A DNA stretch of 64,000 bases from Chryseobacterium glaciei (GCF_001648155.1 NZ_CP015199.1:3109001-3173000); one strand, 5' to 3'. Positions 36,827 to 45,044 are shown, counted from the first letter of the stretch. The notes: generated from the sequence alone by a model not told the origin. A program made the numbers and translations.

Positions 36827-37457
36827 ATATATTATTTTTGATCTTGATGATACTTTAATGTATGAAATAGACTATCTGGAATCTGCTTACCTAAGAATAG
36901 CGAGTATGTTGGATGAAAATAATTCGGGGCAGTTATTTGAAAAAATGATTACTTCTTATAAAGACAAACAAGATACTTTTAGTCTTTTAGAAACTGAATA
37001 TACGGTTAGTAAGCATGAACTTTTAGATATCTACAGAAATCATTATCCGCTTCTTAAAGTAAATGAAGATGTTAATTTTGTTTTAGATTATATCAAAAAC
37101 AAGAATTATAAGCTGGGATTGATAACCGATGGAAGATCAGTAACACAGCGAAATAAGCTTAAAGCTTTAAATATAGAATCTCTGTTTGACGAAATTATTA
37201 TTTCTGAAGAGTTTGGAAGCACCAAACCAAATGAAAATAATTATAAAGTATTCATGACGGATACTAATATGGACTATTTTTATATAGGAGATAATCCAAA
37301 GAAAGATTTTATCACACCAAATAAGTTGGGATGGCAAACTATAGCATTAAAAGATAGAGGAAGAAACATCCATCAGCAAAATTTTGATGAATCTTTAGAG
37401 CATAAACCTCATTTTATAATAGATAATCTAAGAGAATTGATCAATTATATAAGTTAA
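36816..37457 (+). CDS. HAD-family phosphatase
   Basis: This 213-residue protein has the HAD motifs in order: IFDLDDTLMYE (nucleophile Asp and acid Asp), LITDGRSVTQRNKLKAL, SEEFGSTKPNENNY with the lysine, and FYIGDNPKKDF. It is a haloacid-dehalogenase-type phosphatase with a helical cap after motif I. It overlaps the ATP-grasp gene by 11 bases, so the pair probably works on one substrate, such as a phosphorylated precursor. The substrate cannot be named. The aminotransferase gene follows 36 bases later. Confidence 0.85.
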   Translation: MKNKYIIFDLDDTLMYEIDYLESAYLRIASMLDENNSGQLFEKMITSYKDKQDTFSLLETEYTVSKHELLDIYRNHYPLLKVNEDVNFVLDYIKNKNYKLGLITDGRSVTQRNKLKALNIESLFDEIIISEEFGSTKPNENNYKVFMTDTNMDYFYIGDNPKKDFITPNKLGWQTIALKDRGRNIHQQNFDESLEHKPHFIIDNLRELINYIS

Positions 37458-37493
37458 TAATCAACAATATATCACTAAGTAAAAATCACTATA

Positions 37494-38624
37494 ATGTCTG
37501 AGAAAATCTGGTTATCCTCTCCTCACATGGGAGGCAATGAATTAAAATATATAAATGAAGCTTTCAAAGAAAATTGGGTAGCTCCATTAGGACCTAACGT
37601 AGATGGGTTCGAAAAAGATTTAGAACTTTTTTTAAATAAAGATGTAAATGTTGCTGTTTTATCTGCGGGTACGGCGGCTATTCATTTGGCTTTAATAGAA
37701 TGTGGAGTTGAGCATGGTGATGAGGTTATATGCCAGTCAATGACATTCTCTGCTTCTGCAAATCCGATTTCGTATTGTGGTGCAACCCCTGTATTTATTG
37801 ATAGCGAATCAGATACATGGAATATGTGTCCAAAAGCTTTAAAAGAAGCTATTGAAGATAGAATTAAGAATGGTAAAAAGCCAAAAGCAATAATTGTAGT
37901 TCATTTGTATGGAATGCCTGCTAAAATGGACGAGATAGTTTCTATTGCTAATGAATATCAAATTGATCTTATTGAAGATGCCGCAGAAGCTTTGGGTTCA
38001 AAATATAAAGACCAGTCTTGTGGTACTTTTGGTCGTTTTGGAATTCTAAGTTTTAACGGAAATAAGATTATCACGACTTCTGGAGGTGGCGCATTAGTTT
38101 GTCACACAAAGGATGATAAAGATAAAACTGTGTTTTTGTCTACTCAGGCCAGAGACAATGCTCCTCATTATCAACACTCACATATTGGTTTCAATTACAG
38201 AATGAGCAATATTGTAGCAGGTATTGGAAGAGGACAAATGGAGGTATTACAAGATCGAGTAGATGCAAGAAGAGCAATGCATGATTTTTATGTGAATATC
38301 TTTGAAAAAATTGATGGAGTAGAAGTTTTTTCTGAACCGAATTCTGATTTTTATTCAAATCATTGGCTTTCTTCTATCATAATTGATCCGGCTATTGTTG
38401 GTAAAACAAGAGAGGATTTAAGATTAGCATTTTTAGAAGATAATATAGAATCAAGACCATTATGGAAACCTATGCATATGCAGCCAATTTTTGCTGATGC
38501 GCCTTATTATGGAACCAATGTTTCCGAAAAATTATTTGAGGATGGACTTTGCTTACCTTCAGGATCTAACCTTTCTGATGAAGAAAGGGAAAGAATTGCT
38601 AATGTTATCAGTAAGTTTTTTTAA
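37494..38624 (+). CDS. PglE-type UDP-4-keto-6-deoxy-sugar aminotransferase
   Basis: This 376-residue DegT/DnrJ/EryC1 aminotransferase has KIWLSSPHMGGNELKYI at its start, SAGTAAIHLALIECG for PLP-phosphate binding, LIEDAAEALGSKY, and the lysine segment SFNGNKIITTSGGG. It is the intact paralogue of the frameshifted gene at 5648 and equals its corrected length. It probably converts the 4-keto product of the dehydratase at 6900 to UDP-4-amino-4,6-dideoxy-GlcNAc, using glutamate. Placement after the HAD and ATP-grasp genes and before a second initiating transferase suggests that this end of the locus handles the first sugar. Confidence 0.9.
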   Translation: MSEKIWLSSPHMGGNELKYINEAFKENWVAPLGPNVDGFEKDLELFLNKDVNVAVLSAGTAAIHLALIECGVEHGDEVICQSMTFSASANPISYCGATPVFIDSESDTWNMCPKALKEAIEDRIKNGKKPKAIIVVHLYGMPAKMDEIVSIANEYQIDLIEDAAEALGSKYKDQSCGTFGRFGILSFNGNKIITTSGGGALVCHTKDDKDKTVFLSTQARDNAPHYQHSHIGFNYRMSNIVAGIGRGQMEVLQDRVDARRAMHDFYVNIFEKIDGVEVFSEPNSDFYSNHWLSSIIIDPAIVGKTREDLRLAFLEDNIESRPLWKPMHMQPIFADAPYYGTNVSEKLFEDGLCLPSGSNLSDEERERIANVISKFF

Positions 38625-38642
38625 GCTTTAGTTTTATTATCA

Positions 38643-39212
38643 ATGAATCATTATAAAAATTGGAAGGTCATTTTTGATTTTATTTTTTCAATCATTTTGA
38701 TTATTTTGATGATGCCTTTGTTCATTGTTTTATTTATTATAATTAGTATTGATACAAAGTCAAATGGGATTTTCTGTCAAAAAAGAGTAGGCCAGTATGG
38801 TAAACTTTTTACAATTTATAAATTTAAAACAATTAATGAAAAAACTAAAAAAAGCTCGTATTTAGGTCTATTATTGAGGAAAACTAAGCTTGACGAACTT
38901 CCTCAATTATTCAATATTATTAAAGGAGAAATGAGTTTTGTAGGCCCTCGTCCGGATATTGAAGGATATTATGATAAGCTTCAAGGAAATGACTGGGAAG
39001 TGTTACAACTAAAACCTGGAGTGACTTCTGAAGCAAGTATAAAATATAGTAATGAAGAATTTTTATTAAAATCTCAGAAAAATCCTATGTTATATAATGA
39101 TGAAGTTATATTTCCAGATAAAGTAAGAATGAATTTAAATTATTTGGAAAAAATGTCTTTTTCCGAAGATTTAAGGATCATTTTGAAAACAATTTTCAAA
39201 ATAATAAAATAA
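38643..39212 (+). CDS. Second initiating sugar transferase (PglC-like)
   Basis: This 189-residue monotopic transferase has an N-terminal hydrophobic helix (IFDFIFSIILIILMMPLFIVLFIII), FCQKRVGQYGKLFTIYKFKTI and the catalytic DE pair in KTKLDELPQLFNIIKGEMSFVGPRP. It has the same role as the protein at 35254. The two are clearly different in sequence. The presence of two such enzymes suggests two glycans built from this locus, or a duplicate left after replacement of part of it. It lies 18 bases after the aminotransferase gene and 35 bases before rfbC. Confidence 0.88.
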   Translation: MNHYKNWKVIFDFIFSIILIILMMPLFIVLFIIISIDTKSNGIFCQKRVGQYGKLFTIYKFKTINEKTKKSSYLGLLLRKTKLDELPQLFNIIKGEMSFVGPRPDIEGYYDKLQGNDWEVLQLKPGVTSEASIKYSNEEFLLKSQKNPMLYNDEVIFPDKVRMNLNYLEKMSFSEDLRIILKTIFKIIK

Positions 39213-39247
39213 ATTTGCAGATCGCTTTTAAAGCTATATTTAAATCT

Positions 39248-39793
39248 ATGAAAATAAAAGAAACACCACTTAAAGATTGTTATATAATAGAGCCTACTAT
39301 TTTTGAAGATGATAGAGGCTATTTCTTTGAGAAATTTAATGAAAAGAAGTTTGAAGAACTAACCTCAATGAACGGGCATTTCGTTCAGGATAATATTTCT
39401 AAATCTTCTTATGGAGTTTTAAGAGGGTTACACCTACAGAAAGGAGAACATGCTCAGGCTAAACTCGTTTCATGTTTGGAAGGTAAAGTTTGGGATATAG
39501 CTGTTGATTTGAGAGAAGATTCTCCAACATTTGGCAAATGGTTCGGTATAGAACTTACCGAAGAAAATAAGCTTCAATTATATATACCAAGAGGATTCGG
39601 ACATGGTTTTTCAGTAATAAGTGAAACGGCTGTGTTTGCTTATAAATGTGATAATTTTTATAATAAAGAATCCGAAGGAAGTGTAAAATTTGATGATCCA
39701 GAGCTTAATATTGATTGGAAAGTTGATCCAAATGGTATGATTCTTTCAGAGAAAGATCAAAATTCACTAGGCTTTAAAGATAAAAACTTTTAA
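39248..39793 (+). CDS. rfbC: dTDP-4-dehydrorhamnose 3,5-epimerase
   Basis: This 181-residue cupin enzyme has FEDDRGYFFEKFNEKKF, VLRGLHLQKGEHAQAKLV with the catalytic His, PRGFGHGFSVIS, and a C-terminal FDDPELNIDW. It epimerises C3 and C5 of dTDP-4-keto-6-deoxyglucose on the way to dTDP-L-rhamnose. The start at 39248 (MKIKETPLKDCYII) gives the usual RmlC length; an in-frame TTG further upstream would add 11 atypical residues. rfbA, rfbB and rfbD are not in the window, so the other steps must be encoded elsewhere. A strong terminator follows at once. Confidence 0.92.
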   Translation: MKIKETPLKDCYIIEPTIFEDDRGYFFEKFNEKKFEELTSMNGHFVQDNISKSSYGVLRGLHLQKGEHAQAKLVSCLEGKVWDIAVDLREDSPTFGKWFGIELTEENKLQLYIPRGFGHGFSVISETAVFAYKCDNFYNKESEGSVKFDDPELNIDWKVDPNGMILSEKDQNSLGFKDKNF

Positions 39794-39803
39794 ATAGCAT
39801 ATT

Positions 39804-39838
39804 GAGAATCACTTTATTAAAGTGGTTCTCTTTTTTTA
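39804..39838 (+). terminator. Rho-independent terminator closing the polysaccharide locus
   Basis: GAGAATCACTTT and AAAGTGGTTCTC form a 12-base stem with one G-T pair and a 3-base loop, followed by seven T. It lies 10 bases after the rfbC stop and marks the end of the cluster. Confidence 0.9.
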
Positions 39839-39860
39839 ATTCATACTCTTCAATATTTCG

Positions 39861-39868
39861 TATCTTTG
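39861..39868 (+). promoter_or_regulatory. -7 element before rimO
   Basis: TATCTTTG matches TAnnTTTG and ends 19 bases before the rimO ATG. No clear -33 TTTG is present because the locus terminator occupies that position. Confidence 0.55.
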
Positions 39869-39887
39869 CAAACTCAAAATCAAAAAG

Positions 39888-41189
39888 ATGCGTACAAAAT
39901 CCATAGGTAAGAAGAAAATTAACATCGTCACACTCGGCTGTTCAAAGAATGTATATGACTCTGAAGTGTTGATGAGCCAGCTGAAAGCCAATGGAAAAGA
40001 TGTGGTGCATGAAGACAAAGGTGATATCGTTGTTATCAATACCTGCGGATTTATAGATAATGCAAAGGAAGAATCTATCAATACAATTCTTGAATATGTA
40101 GAGGCTAAAAACAGAGGTGAAGTTGAAAAAGTTTTTGTTACAGGTTGTCTTTCTGAAAGATATAAGCCGGATTTGATTAAAGAAATCCCTGATGTAGACC
40201 AATACTTCGGAACAAGAGATCTTCCTATTTTATTGAAACATTTAGGCGCAGATTATAAGCATGAGTTGGTTGGAGAGCGATTAACAACTACTCCAAGACA
40301 TTATGCTTATTTAAAAATATCTGAAGGTTGCGACAGACCATGTTCTTTTTGTGCGATCCCTTTAATGCGTGGTGGTCATACTTCTACGCCGATTGAGAAA
40401 TTAGTTTCTGAAGCTCAGAAATTAGCAAAAAAAGGAACTAAAGAATTAATTCTAATAGCTCAGGATCTTACCTATTACGGTTTAGATATCTATAAAAAAC
40501 GTGCCCTTGGAGATTTATTAAAAGAACTTGTAAAAGTAGAAGGAGTAGAGTGGATTCGTCTTCATTATGCTTTCCCAAGCGGTTTTCCTGAAGATGTTTT
40601 AGATATCATCAGAGAAGAACCAAAAGTTTGTAATTATATAGATATTCCGCTTCAGCACATCAATTCAGATTTATTGAAATCGATGAAGAGAGGTACTACT
40701 CATGAAAAGACGGATGCACTTCTTGCTAAATTCAGAGAGAAAGTTCCTGATATGGCAATTAGAACAACTTTAATCGTTGGGTATCCCGGAGAAACTGAAG
40801 AAAGATTTCAGGAAATGAAGGAGTGGGTAAGAGAACAAAAGTTTGACAGATTGGGTTGTTTTACATATTCTCATGAGGAAAATACTACGGCTTATGTTTT
40901 GGAGGATGATATTCCTCAGGAAGTAAAAGAAGCTAGGGTAGAAGAAATCATGGAATTACAATCTCAAATTTCTTGGGAAAAGAATCAGGAGAAGATTGGA
41001 AAAGTTTTCAAATGTGTATTCGATAGAAAAGAAGGAAACTATTTTATAGGAAGAACAGAATATGATTCTCCTGATGTAGACAATACAGTGTTGGTTTCTG
41101 CGGACAATACTTATATTTCTATTGGCGAATTTGCTGAGGTTAAGATCACTTCTGCCGAAGAATTCGACTTGTATGGAGAGTTGGTTTAA
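39888..41189 (+). CDS. rimO: Ribosomal protein S12 methylthiotransferase RimO
   Basis: This 433-residue radical-SAM enzyme has an N-terminal UPF0004 domain (TLGCSKNVYDSEVLM, with further cysteines at NTCGF and VTGCLSERY for the auxiliary cluster). The radical-SAM CxxxCxxC is in SEGCDRPCSFCAIPLMRGG, and a C-terminal TRAM domain ends the protein. It adds a methylthio group to an aspartate of ribosomal protein S12. The SEGCDRPCSFCAIP form is typical of RimO rather than MiaB. It stands as a single gene between the locus terminator and a long intergenic region. Confidence 0.95.
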   Translation: MRTKSIGKKKINIVTLGCSKNVYDSEVLMSQLKANGKDVVHEDKGDIVVINTCGFIDNAKEESINTILEYVEAKNRGEVEKVFVTGCLSERYKPDLIKEIPDVDQYFGTRDLPILLKHLGADYKHELVGERLTTTPRHYAYLKISEGCDRPCSFCAIPLMRGGHTSTPIEKLVSEAQKLAKKGTKELILIAQDLTYYGLDIYKKRALGDLLKELVKVEGVEWIRLHYAFPSGFPEDVLDIIREEPKVCNYIDIPLQHINSDLLKSMKRGTTHEKTDALLAKFREKVPDMAIRTTLIVGYPGETEERFQEMKEWVREQKFDRLGCFTYSHEENTTAYVLEDDIPQEVKEARVEEIMELQSQISWEKNQEKIGKVFKCVFDRKEGNYFIGRTEYDSPDVDNTVLVSADNTYISIGEFAEVKITSAEEFDLYGELV

Positions 41190-41603
41190 AATATCTCATT
41201 TATTAGTGAATTTTCAATATATAATTCATTGATAGTATTATATCTCTAAATATATTTTAAACATTAATAAAATTTAACACATTTTATTGTATTTTAATAT
41301 TGCAAGTAACTGTTTGATCTTTAGTGTTTTATATTTTCATCAAGATGGATTTGTAAAACTTTTTATATCAGACTATTGCAGTTAAATAATAAAGTACTAA
41401 CTTTGCGGTATGAATAGATTTTTATAATGCTATTTACTGAACGTTAGATATTTAAAACTAAATCGAAAATGAAACAGTTTTTGAGGATTTAATCCTTATA
41501 ATTTGTTTTGATTTCCTTTTGTTAAGGCACAAGTTGGGATGAGTTGTCCCATTTTGAATAAATATCATTGATGAAAAATGTAATTTAAAATCTTTAAAAA
41601 CTT
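41190..41603 (+). other. Intergenic region with a long leader for the secreted-protein pair
   Basis: No gene is seen in these 414 bases. ATTG at 41375-41378, a 19-base spacer and TAACTTTG at 41398-41405 form a good promoter match. A transcript from it would have an untranslated leader of about 190 bases before the ATG at 41604. A 14-base word, TTTAACACATTTTA (41273-41286), recurs upstream of the RlpA-like gene at 43369-43382. I see no clear riboswitch or strong hairpin in the leader. Confidence 0.55.
41375..41405 (+). promoter_or_regulatory. Promoter of the tandem secreted-protein genes
   Basis: ATTG (-33), a 19-base spacer and TAACTTTG (-7) match the Bacteroidetes sigma factor consensus TTTG-N19-TAnnTTTG with one difference. 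The position implies a long leader before the gene at 41604. Confidence 0.6.
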
Positions 41604-42284
41604 ATGAAAAAAATTTTATTAACAGCGACTGTACTTGTTAGCATGACAGCGCTTACTAAAGCTCAACAGGGGCGTGTAGGTATAAACACAACTACACCTG
41701 CCGCTACTTTAGACGTTACAGCAAACACAGCTGACGCTACAAGACCTGATGCGTTATTAGTCCCTCGTATGACAGAAAATGAGCTAGCTGCTAAGAATGC
41801 CGTTTATTTAGCTGCTCAAAATGGAGCTCTTGCTTTTGTTACAGCAGTAGATGGTACTACTACAGCTAAAACTGTAAATGTAACTGCTACAGGATTCTAT
41901 TATTATGATGCACCAAACGCAGTTTGGGTTACTGTAGGAAGTGGCGCTGCTGCTACTCCTAATTTCCAAATTCAGAAAGCAAGACTTCATACTGCAGCTG
42001 CTACTCCTATTACATGGGTGGCAGATGATTATTCAGTTATTACTACAGCTTTGGGAGGTACAAGTGTTTTATTATTACCAAATGCTACAACTTTGCCGTT
42101 GAATTCGGTAAGATGTGTTTCCAACAATGGTACTGGTGTTGCTGGTTGGGATCCAACTGCTGTTGTGGGTGTAACAAGAGGTATTAATAATATTCCACCT
42201 AACATTCAATCGAGTTCTGGTTTTTGCTTTGTTACTGTTAATCAAGCGGGATCAAATGTTTGGACAATTCTTTCGGGTAGATAA
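41604..42284 (+). CDS. Secreted protein of unknown function
   Basis: This 226-residue protein has a clear signal peptide (KKILLTATVLVSMTALTKAQ). The mature part starts QGRVGINTTTPAATLDV, a pattern common at the start of Flavobacteriia surface or tail-fibre-like proteins. Middle segments PDALLVPRMTENEL and ATGFYYYDAPNAVWVTVGSG resemble a repeated theme in such proteins. Alanine, threonine and valine are abundant, which suggests a beta-rich exported protein. I cannot assign a function. It is followed 31 bases later by a protein of similar design. Confidence 0.7.
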   Translation: MKKILLTATVLVSMTALTKAQQGRVGINTTTPAATLDVTANTADATRPDALLVPRMTENELAAKNAVYLAAQNGALAFVTAVDGTTTAKTVNVTATGFYYYDAPNAVWVTVGSGAAATPNFQIQKARLHTAAATPITWVADDYSVITTALGGTSVLLLPNATTLPLNSVRCVSNNGTGVAGWDPTAVVGVTRGINNIPPNIQSSSGFCFVTVNQAGSNVWTILSGR

Positions 42285-42315
42285 CCAATTTTATTAACAA
42301 TATAATACAAAAAAA

Positions 42316-43038
42316 ATGAAAAAAATAGTTTTTGCACTATTGTTAGTATCGTTTGGTACAATTAGTGCGCAAGTAATGTCAAATGGAGCAATTGCTAATA
42401 CATTTGCTAATCAGAATGTATTCTTAGATGCTTCTACAAATAATAATGGTACAGTAAATGATGGTAAGGGACTTTTATTCCCAACTACTAATCTTACTCA
42501 ATTTACTTTTAGACTGGATGCTGCGGATGGTCTTAATTTTCCGTCTTATTTTGATGGAATGATTGTCTTTAATACAGCAACAGGAAGTACAAATGATCCT
42601 GCATTAACTACTCAAACAACTGGTTTAGCTAGAGGATTTTATTATTTCTCCAACCCAAATTGGGCTACTACTAATAGTGTATCTTCTGGAACATGGATTC
42701 CGTTAGGTGGTAATCCAAGATTCAATGTAACAACTGCTGAAACAACTACTAATACTTTGGTAAATAGTAATCAAGTTTACGCTAAAAAAGGAAGATTTGT
42801 AGCAAGTGGAACTTCTACTGCACCTACATCTTATCCTGATGGAGCTATTACAGTTCCTGCTAGTGGAACTGCTGGTATTTACAGAGTAACAGTTTTCAAG
42901 GCTGGTACGGGAAGCGTTTTCGCAAACGGAGTTTACTCTTATGACATTAGTAATGGTAACCTTATTACAGGTTCTCCAAGTATGTCTGTAGTTTATCCTG
43001 CCGGAACATATGACTATGTTGTAGAATATACTAAATAA
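42316..43038 (+). CDS. Secreted protein of unknown function, second of a tandem pair
   Basis: This 240-residue protein has a signal peptide (KKIVFALLLVSFGTISAQ). The mature part is rich in Asn, Thr and Gly, with GKGLLFPTTNLTQF, DGMIVFNTATGS and ARGFYYFSNPNWA followed by GTWIPLGGNPRF. The GFYY and W-P-L-G themes parallel those of the protein encoded just upstream, so the two may be distant paralogues. The C-terminus (GIYRVTVFKAGTGSVFANG) looks like a beta sandwich. No function is assigned. A terminator follows 22 bases after the stop. Confidence 0.7.
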   Translation: MKKIVFALLLVSFGTISAQVMSNGAIANTFANQNVFLDASTNNNGTVNDGKGLLFPTTNLTQFTFRLDAADGLNFPSYFDGMIVFNTATGSTNDPALTTQTTGLARGFYYFSNPNWATTNSVSSGTWIPLGGNPRFNVTTAETTTNTLVNSNQVYAKKGRFVASGTSTAPTSYPDGAITVPASGTAGIYRVTVFKAGTGSVFANGVYSYDISNGNLITGSPSMSVVYPAGTYDYVVEYTK

Positions 43039-43060
43039 GGTATACCTGCATTCTAAATAT

Positions 43061-43098
43061 AAAACCAATGAGTTATCTCATTGGTTTTTTTGTTTTTA
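43061..43098 (+). terminator. Rho-independent terminator after the secreted-protein pair
   Basis: AAAACCAATGAG and CTCATTGGTTTT form a 12-base perfect stem around TTAT, followed by a T-rich tail. Confidence 0.9.
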
Positions 43099-43530
43099 TA
43101 ATGATACTATAATGCTTTATAGTATTTAAATAACAGTTTTAATTGGGAAATTTAAAAGTAAATGATAATCATTTTTTTCTGACAATAAAGAAATTCTCAA
43201 AGAAGGTACATAATGGCAAAAAGTAACGATATTATTTAATTGGTTTCTAAGCTGAATTTTTTAAATTTGAGCCAAAAATATTAAAATATTGATTTTCAGA
43301 GGTTTTTAAAATCTAATTTTAGAAATTATGCTTAGATTAGTTAATTACGTTAACATTTAAGTATCTTTTTTAACACATTTTAACAACCAGCTCTAAAAAG
43401 CCTATTAATAGGGACTTACAGAGGTCGTTGGCATAGAATTATGTTTTTGTTAACAATTTTTAACATTTCGACTGTGGACTTTACCATATTCATGATACTT
43501 TTGCTGAGTCAAAACCAATAAAATTTCAAG
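43099..43530 (+). other. Intergenic region before the RlpA-like gene
   Basis: No gene is seen. The region holds several TTAACA words (within 43350-43385 and 43450-43465), the 14-base word TTTAACACATTTTA at 43369-43382 also found before 41604, a perfect 12-base palindrome CCTATTAATAGG at 43401-43412, and a TACTTTTG -7 element at 43496-43503 that ends 27 bases before the next start. Confidence 0.5.
43496..43503 (+). promoter_or_regulatory. -7 element before the RlpA-like gene
   Basis: TACTTTTG fits TAnnTTTG. The -33 position holds TGTG, one base from TTTG, at the expected 19-base spacing. Confidence 0.5.
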
Positions 43531-43902
43531 ATGATGAAAAGATTCATTCTCGTAATCATAATGATGATTTCAACCTTTGGTATTTATTCTTTCAAGAATA
43601 ATGCCACAGATGCGAAGAAAACAAGTTATGCATCGTACTACCACGATAAATTTAACGGTAGAAAAACGGCCAGCGGAGAAATCTTTGATAATTCAAAGCT
43701 TACTGCAGCCAACAGAACGCTTCCTTTTGGTACAACTATTAAAGTAACCAATCTGAACAATGGAAAAGAGGTAATAGTGAAGATTAATGATAGAGGACCT
43801 TTCCATTCATCAAGAGCCTTAGATATGTCTAAAGCCGCGTTCGAGGAAATTGGAAATGCCGATCATGGCACGATTCCGGTGGAATATGAAATTGTCGATT
43901 AA
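43531..43902 (+). CDS. RlpA-like double-psi beta-barrel protein
   Basis: This 123-residue exported protein has a hydrophobic signal (KRFILVIIMMISTFGIYSF) without a lipobox and then one RlpA-type double-psi beta-barrel: SYASYYHDKFNGRKTASGE, LTAANRTLPFGTTIKVTN, VIVKINDRGPF and RALDMSKAAFEEIG. RlpA proteins bind or cleave naked glycan strands at the division site in some species. There is no SPOR domain, so it may act elsewhere in the wall. The first codons are ATGATG, and either could be the start. Confidence 0.87.
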   Translation: MMKRFILVIIMMISTFGIYSFKNNATDAKKTSYASYYHDKFNGRKTASGEIFDNSKLTAANRTLPFGTTIKVTNLNNGKEVIVKINDRGPFHSSRALDMSKAAFEEIGNADHGTIPVEYEIVD

Positions 43903-43920
43903 CATTTATGATTAAATGCA

Positions 43921-43952
43921 AAGCCAGCTGAATAAGCTGGCTTTTATTTTTT
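43921..43952 (+). terminator. Terminator between converging genes
   Basis: AAGCCAGCT and AGCTGGCTT form a 9-base perfect stem with loop GAATA, followed by TTTATTTTTTT. It lies between the converging RlpA-like and exonuclease genes and may serve both strands. Confidence 0.8.
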
Positions 43953-44716
43953 TAGATGTTAACTTCTATTAAAGCAGGGCAGTGATCCGAATGCACAGCT
44001 TCCTTCAAAATAACAGCTCTGGAAAGCTTATCTTTTAATGGATAGGATGCAAAGTTGTAATCCAATCTCCAACCTTTGTTATTAGCTCTGGAATTCTGTC
44101 TGTAGCTCCACCAAGTATAATTGTCGGGCTCATTATTAAAAAACCTGAAACTGTCTATCAATTCGCATTCTTCAATAAAACTGGTCATCCATTCTCTTTC
44201 TATCGGTAAGAAACCGGAAGTATTTTTTAAACCAACCGGATTGTGGATATCGATCGCTTCATGACAGATATTAAAATCCCCCGAAATAATAAGATTGGGA
44301 ATAGTCTTTTTTAATTCTTTAATATAAGCTAGAAAGTCATGGCAAAACTGCATTTTAAATTCAAGTCTTTCAATATTCGAAGCAGAAGGTACATATACAG
44401 AAATTGCCGAGAAGTCATCAAAGTCTGCACGGATAATTCTTCCTTCATTATCATAGCTTTCAATACCGCAGCCATATTCTACATGATTAGGTTTTATTTT
44501 TGAAGCTATTCCGACACCACTGTAGCCTTTTCTCACCGCCGAATGCCAATAACTGTGATAACCTAATTTTTCAAGGCTTTCGATGTCAATCTGATCGTTT
44601 CCTGCTTTACTCTCCTGAATGCAGATAATATCTGGGTCAGCCGTTTTCAGCCAACCTAGAAAATCTTTGGTAAAAGCAGCTCTGATTCCGTTTACGTTGT
44701 AAGTAATTAATCTCAT
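43952..44716 (-). CDS. xth: Exodeoxyribonuclease III
   Basis: This 254-residue AP endonuclease/3'-exonuclease of the EEP superfamily has MRLITYNVNGIRAAF (catalytic Asn), DIICIQESKAG (metal-binding Glu), LIISGDFNICHEAID (Asp-x-Asn) and HSDHCPALIEV (catalytic Asp-His). It cleaves DNA at abasic sites in base excision repair. Its start overlaps the stop of the YciI-like gene by one base, so the two are translationally coupled. Confidence 0.95.
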   Translation of the reverse strand: MRLITYNVNGIRAAFTKDFLGWLKTADPDIICIQESKAGNDQIDIESLEKLGYHSYWHSAVRKGYSGVGIASKIKPNHVEYGCGIESYDNEGRIIRADFDDFSAISVYVPSASNIERLEFKMQFCHDFLAYIKELKKTIPNLIISGDFNICHEAIDIHNPVGLKNTSGFLPIEREWMTSFIEECELIDSFRFFNNEPDNYTWWSYRQNSRANNKGWRLDYNFASYPLKDKLSRAVILKEAVHSDHCPALIEVNI

Positions 44717-45006
44717 TAGTCTTTTATAAAAAATTTAAAATTATTATTATACCTTGATGGAATAAACTCAATAATATTATAATCTGCAATTTGATGAATG
44801 TAAAAAGGATCTTCTTCTATAATTTGCTCAACTTCACTTTTAGAATTCGCATTTGCTAAAATTATACCACCGGTTCTCGGTTCCTTTCGTCCAGATGTAA
44901 TGAATTGTCCTGTATTATAGTATTTCTGTAAAAATAAATTATGATCAATAATCAAACTTTCTACTTTATCGATACTTGCTTTATAAGTCAATGAAATAAT
45001 AAACAT
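44716..45006 (-). CDS. YciI-like protein
   Basis: This 96-residue protein has a ferredoxin-like fold pattern typical of YciI: MFIISLTYKASIDKVESLI, DHNLFLQKYYNTGQFITSG (with the conserved His) and GGIILANANSKSEVEQII followed by EDPF. YciI domains are small, possibly enzymatic, and of unclear role. It precedes xth with a one-base overlap and follows the porX terminator. Confidence 0.85.
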   Translation of the reverse strand: MFIISLTYKASIDKVESLIIDHNLFLQKYYNTGQFITSGRKEPRTGGIILANANSKSEVEQIIEEDPFYIHQIADYNIIEFIPSRYNNNFKFFIKD

Positions 45007-45044
45007 ACTTATTTTTTTACGAAGATATGAACATTAAAAAAGAA

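Noticed and set aside
42703..43068. Open frame of 121 codons on the minus strand, opposite the second secreted protein
   Set aside because: Ser/Arg/Cys-rich shadow of a low-complexity Thr/Gly coding region; the plus-strand frame has a signal peptide, spacing and terminator.
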